Assembly (NCBI GenBank): GCA_030151565.1
Contig: JASLDM010000018.1
Coordinates: forward strand, 1-53,047
Direction: 5' to 3'
Origin: Flavobacterium sp.
GTDB lineage: Bacteria; Bacteroidota; Bacteroidia; Flavobacteriales; Flavobacteriaceae
Length of the DNA: 53,047 bases
Shown: positions 1 through 7,243 of the stretch, in pieces
Layout of the letters: every line of letters starts with the position of its first letter
How positions within the stretch are numbered: the first letter of the stretch is position 1
Position numbers and translations under genes: made by a program
Notes under the pieces: generated by a model
Seen by the model: only the letters and a program-made list of their open reading frames with translations
What the model was told of the DNA's origin: nothing
Database searches by the model: none

Positions 1-16
1 ATTCCTGGAGGCACCA
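1..16 (+). tRNA. 3' end of a tRNA gene, probably a second tRNA-Phe (partial)
   Basis: The first 16 bases are identical to the T-loop/T-stem/acceptor 3' part of the complete tRNA-Phe at 52-127, ending in the acceptor strand AGGCACC and discriminator A. The next bases are CAA, so CCA is not encoded, unlike in the downstream copy. The anticodon lies outside the window, so Phe identity is inferred from the match. It suggests a tandem tRNA pair about 35 bases apart. Confidence 0.75.
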
Positions 17-51
17 CAAAAAACCTTTCTAAGAAGCGATATTACCAAAAT

Positions 52-127
52 GGTGCCTTAGCTCAGTTGGTAGAGCAAAGGACTGAAAATCCTTGTGTCC
101 CTGGTTCGATTCCTGGAGGCACCACCA
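52..127 (+). tRNA. tRNA-Phe (anticodon GAA), CCA encoded
   Basis: A complete cloverleaf can be drawn: acceptor GGTGCCT pairs with AGGCACC, D-stem GCTC/GAGC, anticodon stem AAGGA/TCCTT enclosing loop CTGAAAA with anticodon GAA, variable loop, and a T-arm with loop TTCGATT. Discriminator A is followed by an encoded CCA. The T-stem reads CCTGG on both sides, so its middle pair is a U-U mismatch. A strong terminator hairpin follows at once. Confidence 0.95.
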
Positions 128-131
128 TAAA

Positions 132-165
132 AGCCCGATTCTAATGAATCGGGCTTTTTTATTTT
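132..165 (+). terminator. Intrinsic terminator of the tRNA-Phe unit
   Basis: Stem AGCCCGATT (132-140) pairs with AATCGGGCT (147-155) around a 6-base loop and is followed by a T-rich run. It lies directly after the tRNA 3' end. Confidence 0.9.
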
Positions 166-235
166 TACTATCTTTTGTTTTTGTTCTTCATTTAATATTA
201 GAATATGTTTGTGTAAATACATTTTTTAATAAAAC

Positions 236-868
236 ATGAAAATTAGGAAGGCTAAAGTGTTTATTTTTAGAATATTGACGAGGTTGTTGTTCTTTGTTTT
301 GTTGTTTATAGTGTTGCTTATGTCTTTGTTTTCTGTTGTGAGAAGATATATAGTTGTCAACAATAGTGAGGAAACATTATATGTTACTCTGTTGATATAA
401 TATCATGTTGAACATACTTTGTCAGGTGAGGAAAGTGAAGATCAAATTAATGCTTACATAAGTCAATTAGATGATTTGCGTATTACTCCTCAGTATTTGT
501 TCAACAGTTTTCCTGTCGTTCCTTCATTTCAAAATAAGGATATTAAGGTTAAGCCTAATTCTAAAACGTATTTATATATTCTCTTTGAAAGTATTAATCA
601 AACATATGGACCACATATTTTATTAATAAAGGATAAAGAAAATAAGTACTACTATAAAAGATCTGACTTTTGGGAATCAGATACGTTAGATGATGTAAGT
701 TCATTTAAAGAAGCTTCTGCAAACTTAATACTCGCAGAGGAGGAAGGTGAATTGCCTCCTGTGTTGTGGGTAATTCTTACTGTTTTAGTTGCATCGCTGG
801 TGTTTAGGTATTTTTTATTCAAAAATGTAAAGTTGTTGAGAAATGAGGAATCAGCCAAAAAAGTTTGA
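236..868 (+). pseudogene. Two-pass membrane protein gene interrupted by an in-frame TAA
   Basis: An ATG at 236 opens a frame coding a basic N-terminus and one hydrophobic segment (about residues 15-36, rich in L, F and V). It stops at TAA 398-400 after 54 codons. The same frame then continues without another stop to 868, giving about 155 further codons that read as a soluble domain followed by a second membrane segment (PPVLWVILTVLVASLVF) and a short basic tail. No ATG restarts the second half; only a TTG at 419 is available. The continuous frame and the TM-soluble-TM layout suggest one gene of about 209 residues disabled by a nonsense change, rather than two genes. I do not recognise the family. 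A two-cistron arrangement or a sequencing error are alternatives. Confidence 0.6.
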
Positions 869-1373
869 AGCTAAGCAATAATACATCGTTTGAGGTAGCT
901 GTTTTTCGCTTGAATGAGCTGTGTAGTGGTTTGATTAGCACTACTTCTTTACCAATGCAGTGATTTTTTTTCTATATTTTGTAGTAAACTGCTTTGTAGT
1001 TGGTTTAGGATTTGTTCAAGCCTTCTTCAGAATACAGTCTTAAAACCTAACTAAATACTATACTTCTTATCAGGAGCTCCGTGCAAAAGTAAAATTGAAA
1101 CCTCTATAACGTTGATTATTTGTTGCCTACTTTTAAGTAATTATTAAAAGTGTTCATTTTTGTTAAAAGTGATCAGGATCTATTATTTGTCATCAAAATT
1201 TTTAGTTATAATAAAACGAACCTCAAAGAAGGTAAGTTTGTAGAGTAAACTACGAAATAAGTAGTTATGCATTTTATCTCATTTGTATTAGACGCCTATT
1301 TTAAAGCAAATTCAATAGTTTACAAATGGATATCGATTGGTTATGATGTGCTTTTGTGTAGCAGTTGTTCGGG

Positions 1374-1390
1374 ACTTGTTCGAGACAAGT
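1374..1390. repeat. GTTCGAG-type short inverted repeat
   Basis: ACTTG and CAAGT are inverted arms around TTCGAGA. Further TTCGG/CTCGG motifs flank it (about 1366-1435). A related TTCGAG-rich tandem element occurs at 36381-36410, so both may belong to one family of short intergenic repeats. Confidence 0.4.
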
Positions 1391-1752
1391 ACCACAGACT
1401 CTCGGAAATCAGCTTTTTTTCGGAAGGTGTCTGGTGCGAATGTGGTGGATGTTTGGTAGAAGGTATGTATAAGCTAGTATTGACACGGGGTTGGTGTTAG
1501 TTGGAAATGGTGTTTTTTAATTTATATATATCTTTATTAATTCATATCAAGAATCTCGTAACTACTTTATGTAAGGTGTTTTTTTGTAAACGAAATGCAA
1601 CTTACATTGGGCTTATTTATGAGTGCTTGTTGTTGTGAGGTTGTTTGTATGATGTGCTCAGGGTGTTATTTTGAAAGTAGTGTTGCGTTGTAAGTATAGG
1701 AGTGTTTGTATTGCGAGAGAAATTAAATAAGGGGTAATGATAGGTTTGAATC

Positions 1753-1787
1753 AAAAAAGCCGCTAGAATGTAAATTCTGCGGCTTTT
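1753..1787 (-). terminator. Intrinsic terminator of pepT
   Basis: AAAGCCGC pairs with GCGGCTTT, with a further inner stem TAGAAT/ATTCT. On the minus strand it ends in a T run and lies about 20 bases after the pepT stop. Confidence 0.85.
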
Positions 1788-1805
1788 AGAGTGTATTTTA
1801 AGCTA

Positions 1806-3044
1806 TTATCTCAAAGCAGTAAGCTCTGCAATTCTAACAATTACATTAATGGCTTTTTGCATGCTTTCTACAGGTACGTATTCGTATTTACCGTGAAAGT
1901 TATGTCCACCTGCAAAAATATTTGGACAAGGTAATCCCATATAAGAAAGTTGAGCTCCATCAGTTCCACCTCGAATAGGTTTGATAAGTGGTTTAATGCC
2001 TAAGTCTTTCATTGCTTTTTCAGCAATGTCAACAATATGCATTTCTGGTTCTACTTTTTCTTTCATGTTGAAGTATTGGTCTTCAATAGTGCATGTTACA
2101 ATAGGACCTCCAAATTTCTTTTGGTACTTTTTGTTGATTTTATCTGCTAGTTTTTGAACTAGTTTTTTGCGCTCTTTGTATTTTTTTAAACTATGATCGC
2201 GAATAATTAAATCTACTTCAGAGGTTTCGATGTTTCCGCTTACATGGTTTACGTGGAAGAATCCTTCGTATCCCGTTGTTTTTTGAGGTACTTCGTCTTT
2301 AGGTAGTTTTGAAATGAATTTGTTAGCTAAAAGGATAGAGTTGATCATTTTTCCTTTTGCATATCCAGGGTGAACACTTTTACCAGAAAATACTAGTTTA
2401 GCTCCTCCTGCATTAAAGTTTTCGTATTCAAGTTCTCCAACTTGACTTCCATCCATAGTGTATGCCCAAGCAGCATCAAATTTGTCTACGTCGAATAGGT
2501 GTGCTCCACGTCCAATTTCTTCGTCTGGAGTAAATCCTACGCGAATTCTACCGTGTTTGATTTCTGGATGATTGATTAAGTATTCCATAGCACTCACTAT
2601 TTCAGTGATTCCTGCTTTATCATCAGCACCTAAAAGCGTAGTTCCGTCTGTAGTGATTAACGTTTGTCCTTTGTATTGTAATAAGTCGCCAAAATAACTA
2701 GGAGACAATACGATATTTTCTGCAGCATTTAACACGATATCTCCACCGTCATAATTTGGGATAATTTGAGGTTTCACATTAGCTCCGCAAAAATCGGGAG
2801 AAGTGTCAAAGTGAGAGATAAATCCAATTGTAGGAACTTCGTGATCTACATTACTTGGTAGTGTAGCCATGATGTACGCATTCTCATCAATTGTTACATC
2901 TTCCATTCCGATTTGTTTCAACTCTTCAACCAATTGGTTTGCAAGTACCCATTGTTTTTCTGTACTTGGACAAGTGTCTGAATTAGGATCCGATTCGGTG
3001 TCAACAGTAACATAACTGATGAAGCGGTCAATAATTTTTTGCAT
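1806..3044 (-). CDS. pepT: Peptidase T (tripeptidase)
   Basis: This is a cytoplasmic M20B zinc aminopeptidase that removes the N-terminal residue from tripeptides. At 412 residues it has the usual family length. The metal ligands are visible in their family motifs: H78 and D80 in GFISHFDTSPD, D141 in LLGADDKAG, the catalytic E175/E176 pair in FTPDEEIGRG, D198 in AYTMDGS, and H381 in FAGGHNFHGKYEY. The GGTDGAQLS segment before the last histidine is also typical. The gene is monocistronic, with its own terminator and two adjacent -7-like boxes (3067-3082) upstream. The assignment is firm; an alternative M20 peptidase is unlikely given the TDGTTLLGADDKAG signature. Confidence 0.95.
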   Translation of the reverse strand: MQKIIDRFISYVTVDTESDPNSDTCPSTEKQWVLANQLVEELKQIGMEDVTIDENAYIMATLPSNVDHEVPTIGFISHFDTSPDFCGANVKPQIIPNYDGGDIVLNAAENIVLSPSYFGDLLQYKGQTLITTDGTTLLGADDKAGITEIVSAMEYLINHPEIKHGRIRVGFTPDEEIGRGAHLFDVDKFDAAWAYTMDGSQVGELEYENFNAGGAKLVFSGKSVHPGYAKGKMINSILLANKFISKLPKDEVPQKTTGYEGFFHVNHVSGNIETSEVDLIIRDHSLKKYKERKKLVQKLADKINKKYQKKFGGPIVTCTIEDQYFNMKEKVEPEMHIVDIAEKAMKDLGIKPLIKPIRGGTDGAQLSYMGLPCPNIFAGGHNFHGKYEYVPVESMQKAINVIVRIAELTALR

Positions 3045-3066
3045 GCTGTTCGTTATTTAGTTCTAA

Positions 3067-3082
3067 CAAAAATACAAATTTA
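3067..3082 (-). promoter_or_regulatory. Two adjacent -7 boxes for pepT
   Basis: On the minus strand TAAATTTG (3075-3082) and TATTTTTG (3067-3074) both fit the Bacteroidota -7 consensus TAnnTTTG. The nearer one ends 22 bases before the pepT ATG. No clear TTG -33 element was found. Confidence 0.4.
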
Positions 3083-3149
3083 TTATGGATAGGTATAAGC
3101 TGAAAGGGTATTTTTAAATCTCTCAAGGAATCTTTTCTGAAAATGCGTT

Positions 3150-3157
3150 TATCTTTG
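3150..3157 (+). promoter_or_regulatory. -7 box for the alpha/beta hydrolase
   Basis: TATCTTTG fits TAnnTTTG. It ends 20 bases before the ATG at 3178 but only 11 before the ATG at 3169, which favours the second start. Confidence 0.45.
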
Positions 3158-3177
3158 AAGGATATAAAATGATTTTT

Positions 3178-3996
3178 ATGAAAAAAATATATTGGTTTTT
3201 ATTTCTTTGGTTTGCTGGTTTCTTTACGAGCTATGCCTTAGAGCCTGTTCGTGAATATGTAGAGCACCCGAGTAATTTTGATATGAAATTTAAGGAAGAG
3301 GTGCTGATTACTGAAGATCATTGTAAAATTCAATCTTGGATTTGTTATCCAGAACAGCAAGTGTCAAATAATACCGTACTTATTTTGGCTTATGGAGATA
3401 CTGGAAATATGTCATTTTGGTTGCGTCAAGTAGCAGAAATGGTAAAGCAGGGTTTTACATTGGTGATGTTTGATTATCGTGGTTTTGGTGCTAGTCAAGA
3501 TTTTGAATTTGAACCCAACCGATTGTATTACGATGCTTTTCAAGTAGATTTAAAAGCGGTTTTGGAGCATTCAAAAAAGGTTTTTCCGTCGTCAAAAATA
3601 GGAGTTTGGGCTTTATCAATGGGAACAATCTCGGCGACTATGGTTTATAAGGAGGCTCCTTATGATTTTATGGTTGCAGAGGGATTTGCCGTGAGTCCCC
3701 AATTGATTATTGATAAGCTTAAGTTGTATAAAAAAGTCGTGTATAGTTTGCCGGAGAAAGCAGTTTTGTATGAACAGGCTTTGTCTGATTTAAATATTCC
3801 ATTGTTGCTGTTTGCTGGAGATAAAGATGGAATGACAACAGTAGCGGAGAATTATAGAGTGAAGTATTTAAATTCCAAAAGTGATTTGGTTATTTTTAAA
3901 GGGGGACATTTACAAGGATTTCAAGCATTGTCTGGTGCGTATCATGGAGAGAAGTATATTGGAGCAATTCAGCGATTTCTAAAAACAGTTGATTAG
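3178..3996 (+). CDS. Secreted or periplasmic alpha/beta hydrolase (S9/S33-like)
   Basis: The predicted 272-residue protein starts with a signal peptide (MKKIYWFLFLWFAGFF, cut near SYA-LEP), so it probably acts in the periplasm. The alpha/beta-hydrolase core is visible: FDYRGFGAS before the nucleophile elbow, the elbow ALSMG carrying the serine, the acid region GDKDGMTT, and a late histidine in GGHLQGF. The elbow has alanine in place of the usual first glycine of GxSxG. The substrate cannot be told; serine aminopeptidase-like or esterase activity is possible. I chose the ATG at 3178 over the in-frame ATG at 3169 because it gives a standard MKK signal peptide and better spacing to the -7 box. 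It is a single gene before purB. Confidence 0.75.
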   Translation: MKKIYWFLFLWFAGFFTSYALEPVREYVEHPSNFDMKFKEEVLITEDHCKIQSWICYPEQQVSNNTVLILAYGDTGNMSFWLRQVAEMVKQGFTLVMFDYRGFGASQDFEFEPNRLYYDAFQVDLKAVLEHSKKVFPSSKIGVWALSMGTISATMVYKEAPYDFMVAEGFAVSPQLIIDKLKLYKKVVYSLPEKAVLYEQALSDLNIPLLLFAGDKDGMTTVAENYRVKYLNSKSDLVIFKGGHLQGFQALSGAYHGEKYIGAIQRFLKTVD

Positions 3997-4115
3997 ATGC
4001 AATGGACTTAGTTCTTTTGAATGGTATGGAGCATTGAAAATGGAATGGCAAAAAATTAACAGCAATTGAATGAAATCTTGAGGCTTGAGCCTTTTCGTTT
4101 TGGGCTTAAAAAGTT

Positions 4116-4123
4116 TATATTTG
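4116..4123 (+). promoter_or_regulatory. -7 box for purB
   Basis: TATATTTG fits TAnnTTTG and ends 24 bases before the purB ATG at 4148. It lies downstream of an in-frame TTG at 4085, which argues against starting translation there. Confidence 0.45.
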
Positions 4124-4147
4124 TACCTTAACAACACCTACGTATAT

Positions 4148-5488
4148 ATGTTAACTAATTTAAATGCTATTTCGCCAATTGATGGTCGTTATAGAAGTAA
4201 AACACAATCTTTAGCTGCTTATTTTTCGGAGGAAGCTTTAATTAAGTATCGTGTCTTAGTAGAAGTAGAATATTTTATTGCTTTATGTGAGCAAGGTTTA
4301 CCGCAATTAGCAGGTGTGCCTAAAACAGTATTTACGGATCTAAGAAAATTGTATCAGGAGTTTTCTACAGAAGATGCAATCTGGATTAAAGAAACAGAAA
4401 AGACTACAAATCACGATGTGAAAGCTGTAGAGTATTTTATTAAAAATGCTTTTGAGCGATTGAATCTTTCTGCTTATAAAGAGTTTATTCATTTTGGACT
4501 TACTTCTCAGGATATTAATAATACGTCTATACCTTTGATGACAAAAGAAGCTTTTCACGATGTTTATATGCCTCTTTTTATTAAGGTTGTAAATAAGTTG
4601 AAGGAGTTGAGTATAGAATGGAAAGATGTTCCTATGTTGGCACGTACACACGGACAGCCAGCTTCGCCTACTAGATTAGGTAAAGAATTTGACGTGTTTG
4701 TTGTTCGATTAGAGGAACAATTACGTTTGTTGAACAATGTTCCTTTTGCTGCTAAATTTGGTGGTGCTACGGGGAACTTTAATGCACATCACGTTGCGTA
4801 TCCATCGTACGATTGGAAACAGTTTGGAACCGACTTTGTAGAATTAACTTTAGGTTTAAAACATTCGTTTCCTACAACGCAAATCGAACACTATGATCAT
4901 TTTGCTGCATTTTTTGACGCATTGAAGCGTATTAATACCATTATTATGGATTTGAATAGAGATGTTTGGACCTACGTTTCTATGGAGTATTTTAAACAAA
5001 AAATTAAGGCAGGGGAGATTGGTTCTTCTGCAATGCCACATAAAGTGAATCCTATTGACTTTGAAAACTCAGAAGGAAATCTAGGTATTGCCAATGCTAT
5101 ATTTGAGCATTTATCGGCTAAATTACCATTGTCTCGTTTGCAACGTGACTTAACGGATAGTACTGTGTTGCGAAATATTGGTGTGCCATTAGGGCATACG
5201 TTAATTTCTTTTGAGTCTACCTTGAAAGGGTTGGATAAGTTGTTGTTAAATGCCGAGAAGTTTGCACAAGATTTAGAGCATAACTGGGCGGTAGTTGCAG
5301 AAGCAATTCAGACTATTTTGCGAAGAGAAGGATATCCAAATCCTTATGAGGCACTTAAAGACTTGACACGTACAAATACAGTAATTAATAAAGAGTCAAT
5401 TCACAATTTCATTGAAACACTTGCTGTTTCTGATGAAATTAAAAATGAATTAAAAGCTATTACTCCAAGTAATTACTTAGGGATTTAA
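4148..5488 (+). CDS. purB: Adenylosuccinate lyase
   Basis: The enzyme carries out two fumarate eliminations in purine synthesis: SAICAR to AICAR, and adenylosuccinate to AMP. At 446 residues it matches the short bacterial form. The N-terminal NAISPIDGRYRSK, the TTNHDVKAVEYF region, HFGLTSQDINN, the ARTHGQPASPT stretch with the catalytic histidine, and the fumarase/aspartase superfamily signature GSSAMPHKVNPIDFEN are all present. The frame extends upstream to a TTG at 4085, but those 21 residues are hydrophobic and unlike the family, and a -7 box lies inside them, so I start at the ATG. A terminator shared with lpdA follows. Confidence 0.96.
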   Translation: MLTNLNAISPIDGRYRSKTQSLAAYFSEEALIKYRVLVEVEYFIALCEQGLPQLAGVPKTVFTDLRKLYQEFSTEDAIWIKETEKTTNHDVKAVEYFIKNAFERLNLSAYKEFIHFGLTSQDINNTSIPLMTKEAFHDVYMPLFIKVVNKLKELSIEWKDVPMLARTHGQPASPTRLGKEFDVFVVRLEEQLRLLNNVPFAAKFGGATGNFNAHHVAYPSYDWKQFGTDFVELTLGLKHSFPTTQIEHYDHFAAFFDALKRINTIIMDLNRDVWTYVSMEYFKQKIKAGEIGSSAMPHKVNPIDFENSEGNLGIANAIFEHLSAKLPLSRLQRDLTDSTVLRNIGVPLGHTLISFESTLKGLDKLLLNAEKFAQDLEHNWAVVAEAIQTILRREGYPNPYEALKDLTRTNTVINKESIHNFIETLAVSDEIKNELKAITPSNYLGI

Positions 5489-5510
5489 GAATGAAATAAG
5501 AAGTAAATAA

Positions 5511-5542
5511 AAAAAAGCTTATCCGAAAGGATAAGCTTTTTT
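5511..5542. terminator. Bidirectional terminator between purB and lpdA
   Basis: AAAAAAGCTTATCC, loop GAAA, GGATAAGCTTTTTT: a perfect stem with A and T runs at the two ends, placed between the convergent genes purB and lpdA. Confidence 0.92.
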
Positions 5543-5562
5543 ATTGTAATGTATTTTAGTGA

Positions 5563-6954
5563 TTATAAGTGAATAACTTCACCATAAGCATCAGCTACAG
5601 CTTCCATTACAGCTTCACTCATAGTAGGGTGAGGGTGTACTGTTTTTAATACTTCATAACCTGTTGTTTCTAATTTACGGCCTAATACTGCTTCAGCAAT
5701 CATATCCGTTACTCCTGCACCAATCATATGGCAACCTAACCACTCTCCGTATTTAGCATCGAAAATTACTTTTACGAATCCGTCTGGTGTTCCAGCAGCC
5801 TTTGCTTTTCCAGAAGCAGAGAATGGGAATTTACCAACCTTAATTTCGTATCCAGCTTCTTTAGCTTTTTTCTCCGTCATTCCAACAGAAGCGATTTCTG
5901 GAGTAGCATAAGTACATCCAGGGATATTTCCGTAATCTAAAGCTTCTACGTGGTGACCAGCAATTTTCTCAACACATAAAATTCCTTCAGCAGAAGCAAC
6001 GTGTGCTAACGCTTGTCCAGGAACAACGTCTCCAATTGCATAGTATCCAGGGATGTTAGTTTGGTAGAAATCGTTTACTAAGATTTTATCTCTATCCGTA
6101 GCGATACCTACTTCTTCTAATCCGATGTTTTCAATGTTTGACTTAATACCAACAGCAGATAATACAACATCAGCTTCAAGGATCTCTTCACCTTTAGCTG
6201 TTTTTACTGTAGCTTTTACACCTTCACCAGTAGTGTCAACTTTTTCTACAGAAGCATTTGTCATAATTTTGATGCCTGCTTTTTTCAAAGAGCGCTCAAA
6301 TTGTTTAGAGATATCTTCGTCTTCTACAGGAACGATATTTGGCATAAATTCAACGATAGTAACTTCTGTTCCCATTGCGTTGTAGAAATGTGCAAATTCA
6401 ACTCCGATTGCTCCAGAACCTACAACAATTAATTTTTTAGGTTGTTGAGGTAGTGTCATTGCTTGACGGTATCCGATTACTTTTTTACCATCTTGAGGTA
6501 AGTTCGGTAATTCTCTTGAACGAGCTCCTGTTGCAATGATGATGTGGTCTGCAGAAAATTCTGTTACTTTACCATCTTTATCGGTAACATCGACTTTTTT
6601 ACCTGGTTTTATTTTTCCAAAACCGTCGATTACTTCGATTTTATTTTTCTTCATTAGGAATTGAACACCTTTGCTCATTCCTTCAGCTACATTTCTTGAT
6701 CTTGCTATTACTGCGTTGAAATCTTTATCAGCTTCTCCATTGATGGTTAAACCATAATCTGAAGCGTGTTTTAAATAATCAAAAACTTGAGCAGATTTTA
6801 AAAGTGCTTTCGTAGGAATACATCCCCAGTTTAAACAAATTCCACCTAAATTTTCTTTTTCAATAACAGCAACTTTAAAGCCTAATTGAGAAGCTCTAAT
6901 AGCGGTAACGTAACCTCCAGGGCCACTTCCTAATACAATAATATCGAATTTCAT
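5563..6954 (-). CDS. lpdA: Dihydrolipoyl dehydrogenase (E3)
   Basis: This cytoplasmic FAD enzyme re-oxidises dihydrolipoamide for the 2-oxoacid dehydrogenase and/or glycine cleavage complexes, passing electrons to NAD+. At 463 residues it has full length. Visible features: FAD-binding GSGPGGY at residues 9-15, redox disulfide C40/C45 in GGICLNWGCIPTK, NAD-binding GSGAIGVEF in the middle, the second FAD motif YAIGDVVPG, and the C-terminal catalytic pair H442/E447 in HPHPTMSEAVME. No E1 or E2 gene is next to it, so which complex it serves cannot be told here. An inverted repeat lies in its upstream region (6983-7006). Confidence 0.95.
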   Translation of the reverse strand: MKFDIIVLGSGPGGYVTAIRASQLGFKVAVIEKENLGGICLNWGCIPTKALLKSAQVFDYLKHASDYGLTINGEADKDFNAVIARSRNVAEGMSKGVQFLMKKNKIEVIDGFGKIKPGKKVDVTDKDGKVTEFSADHIIIATGARSRELPNLPQDGKKVIGYRQAMTLPQQPKKLIVVGSGAIGVEFAHFYNAMGTEVTIVEFMPNIVPVEDEDISKQFERSLKKAGIKIMTNASVEKVDTTGEGVKATVKTAKGEEILEADVVLSAVGIKSNIENIGLEEVGIATDRDKILVNDFYQTNIPGYYAIGDVVPGQALAHVASAEGILCVEKIAGHHVEALDYGNIPGCTYATPEIASVGMTEKKAKEAGYEIKVGKFPFSASGKAKAAGTPDGFVKVIFDAKYGEWLGCHMIGAGVTDMIAEAVLGRKLETTGYEVLKTVHPHPTMSEAVMEAVADAYGEVIHL

Positions 6955-6982
6955 AAGTATGTTTTTCTAATATAATTCAGCT

Positions 6983-7006
6983 ACGAAAATAGTCAATTAT
7001 TTTCGT
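6983..7006. repeat. Perfect inverted repeat upstream of lpdA
   Basis: ACGAAAATA (6983-6991) and TATTTTCGT (6998-7006) are perfect 9-base arms around GTCAAT. It lies 29-52 bases upstream of the lpdA start and overlaps a weak -7-like sequence (TATTTTCG, minus strand). It could be an operator; no regulator is implied by the neighbours. Confidence 0.4.
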
Positions 7007-7209
7007 TCTTGAAACTTTCGCAATGAAAAGTTGCTTTTCCTTTATTAAACAAGTAAAAAATGAAAAACAAGGGCTATTTGTTAAGGAGTTTGCTTTAATG
7101 TTAGGAATTCTTTAGCATCTATTCTGAATTGAATCTGTAAATGATGCCATATAGTTACTCACGGTTTTAATTGCTTTTGTTTTTTGTGATTTCTGGGGCA
7201 CTATTAACT

Positions 7210-7241
7210 AAAAAAAGCACCTCAACCGAAGTGCTTTTTTT
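7210..7241 (-). terminator. Terminator of the truA-ABC exporter unit
   Basis: AAAAAAGCAC and GTGCTTTTTT form the stem around CTCAACCGAA, in which further pairing is possible. On the minus strand it comes 2 bases after the stop codon of the ABC gene. Confidence 0.85.
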
Positions 7242-7243
7242 AG

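Larger units (their letters stand above)
869..1805. other. Gene-poor stretch of about 0.9 kb
   Basis: No reading frame here looks like a real protein. The longest (ATG at 1267, 77 codons) has odd composition and crosses a GTTCGAG-type inverted repeat (1374-1390). There is a TACTTTTG box on the minus strand near 1083-1090 but no gene behind it. A terminator for pepT lies at 1753-1787. The rest holds nothing I can name and may be decayed sequence. Confidence 0.6.

Noticed and set aside
921..945. GTAGTG/CACTAC inverted repeat taken as a terminator after the broken first gene
   Set aside because: Short stem, long loop, no T run.
1267..1500. 77-codon frame starting with ATG in the gene-poor stretch
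   Set aside because: Composition is odd, it crosses the TTCGAG-type repeat, has no homologous look and no promoter box at a fitting distance.
4085..4147. TTG start extending purB by 21 residues
   Set aside because: The residues are hydrophobic and unlike the family, and a -7 box lies inside the extension.
4340..4651. 103-codon minus-strand frame inside purB
   Set aside because: Antisense to a well-supported enzyme; no recognisable motif.
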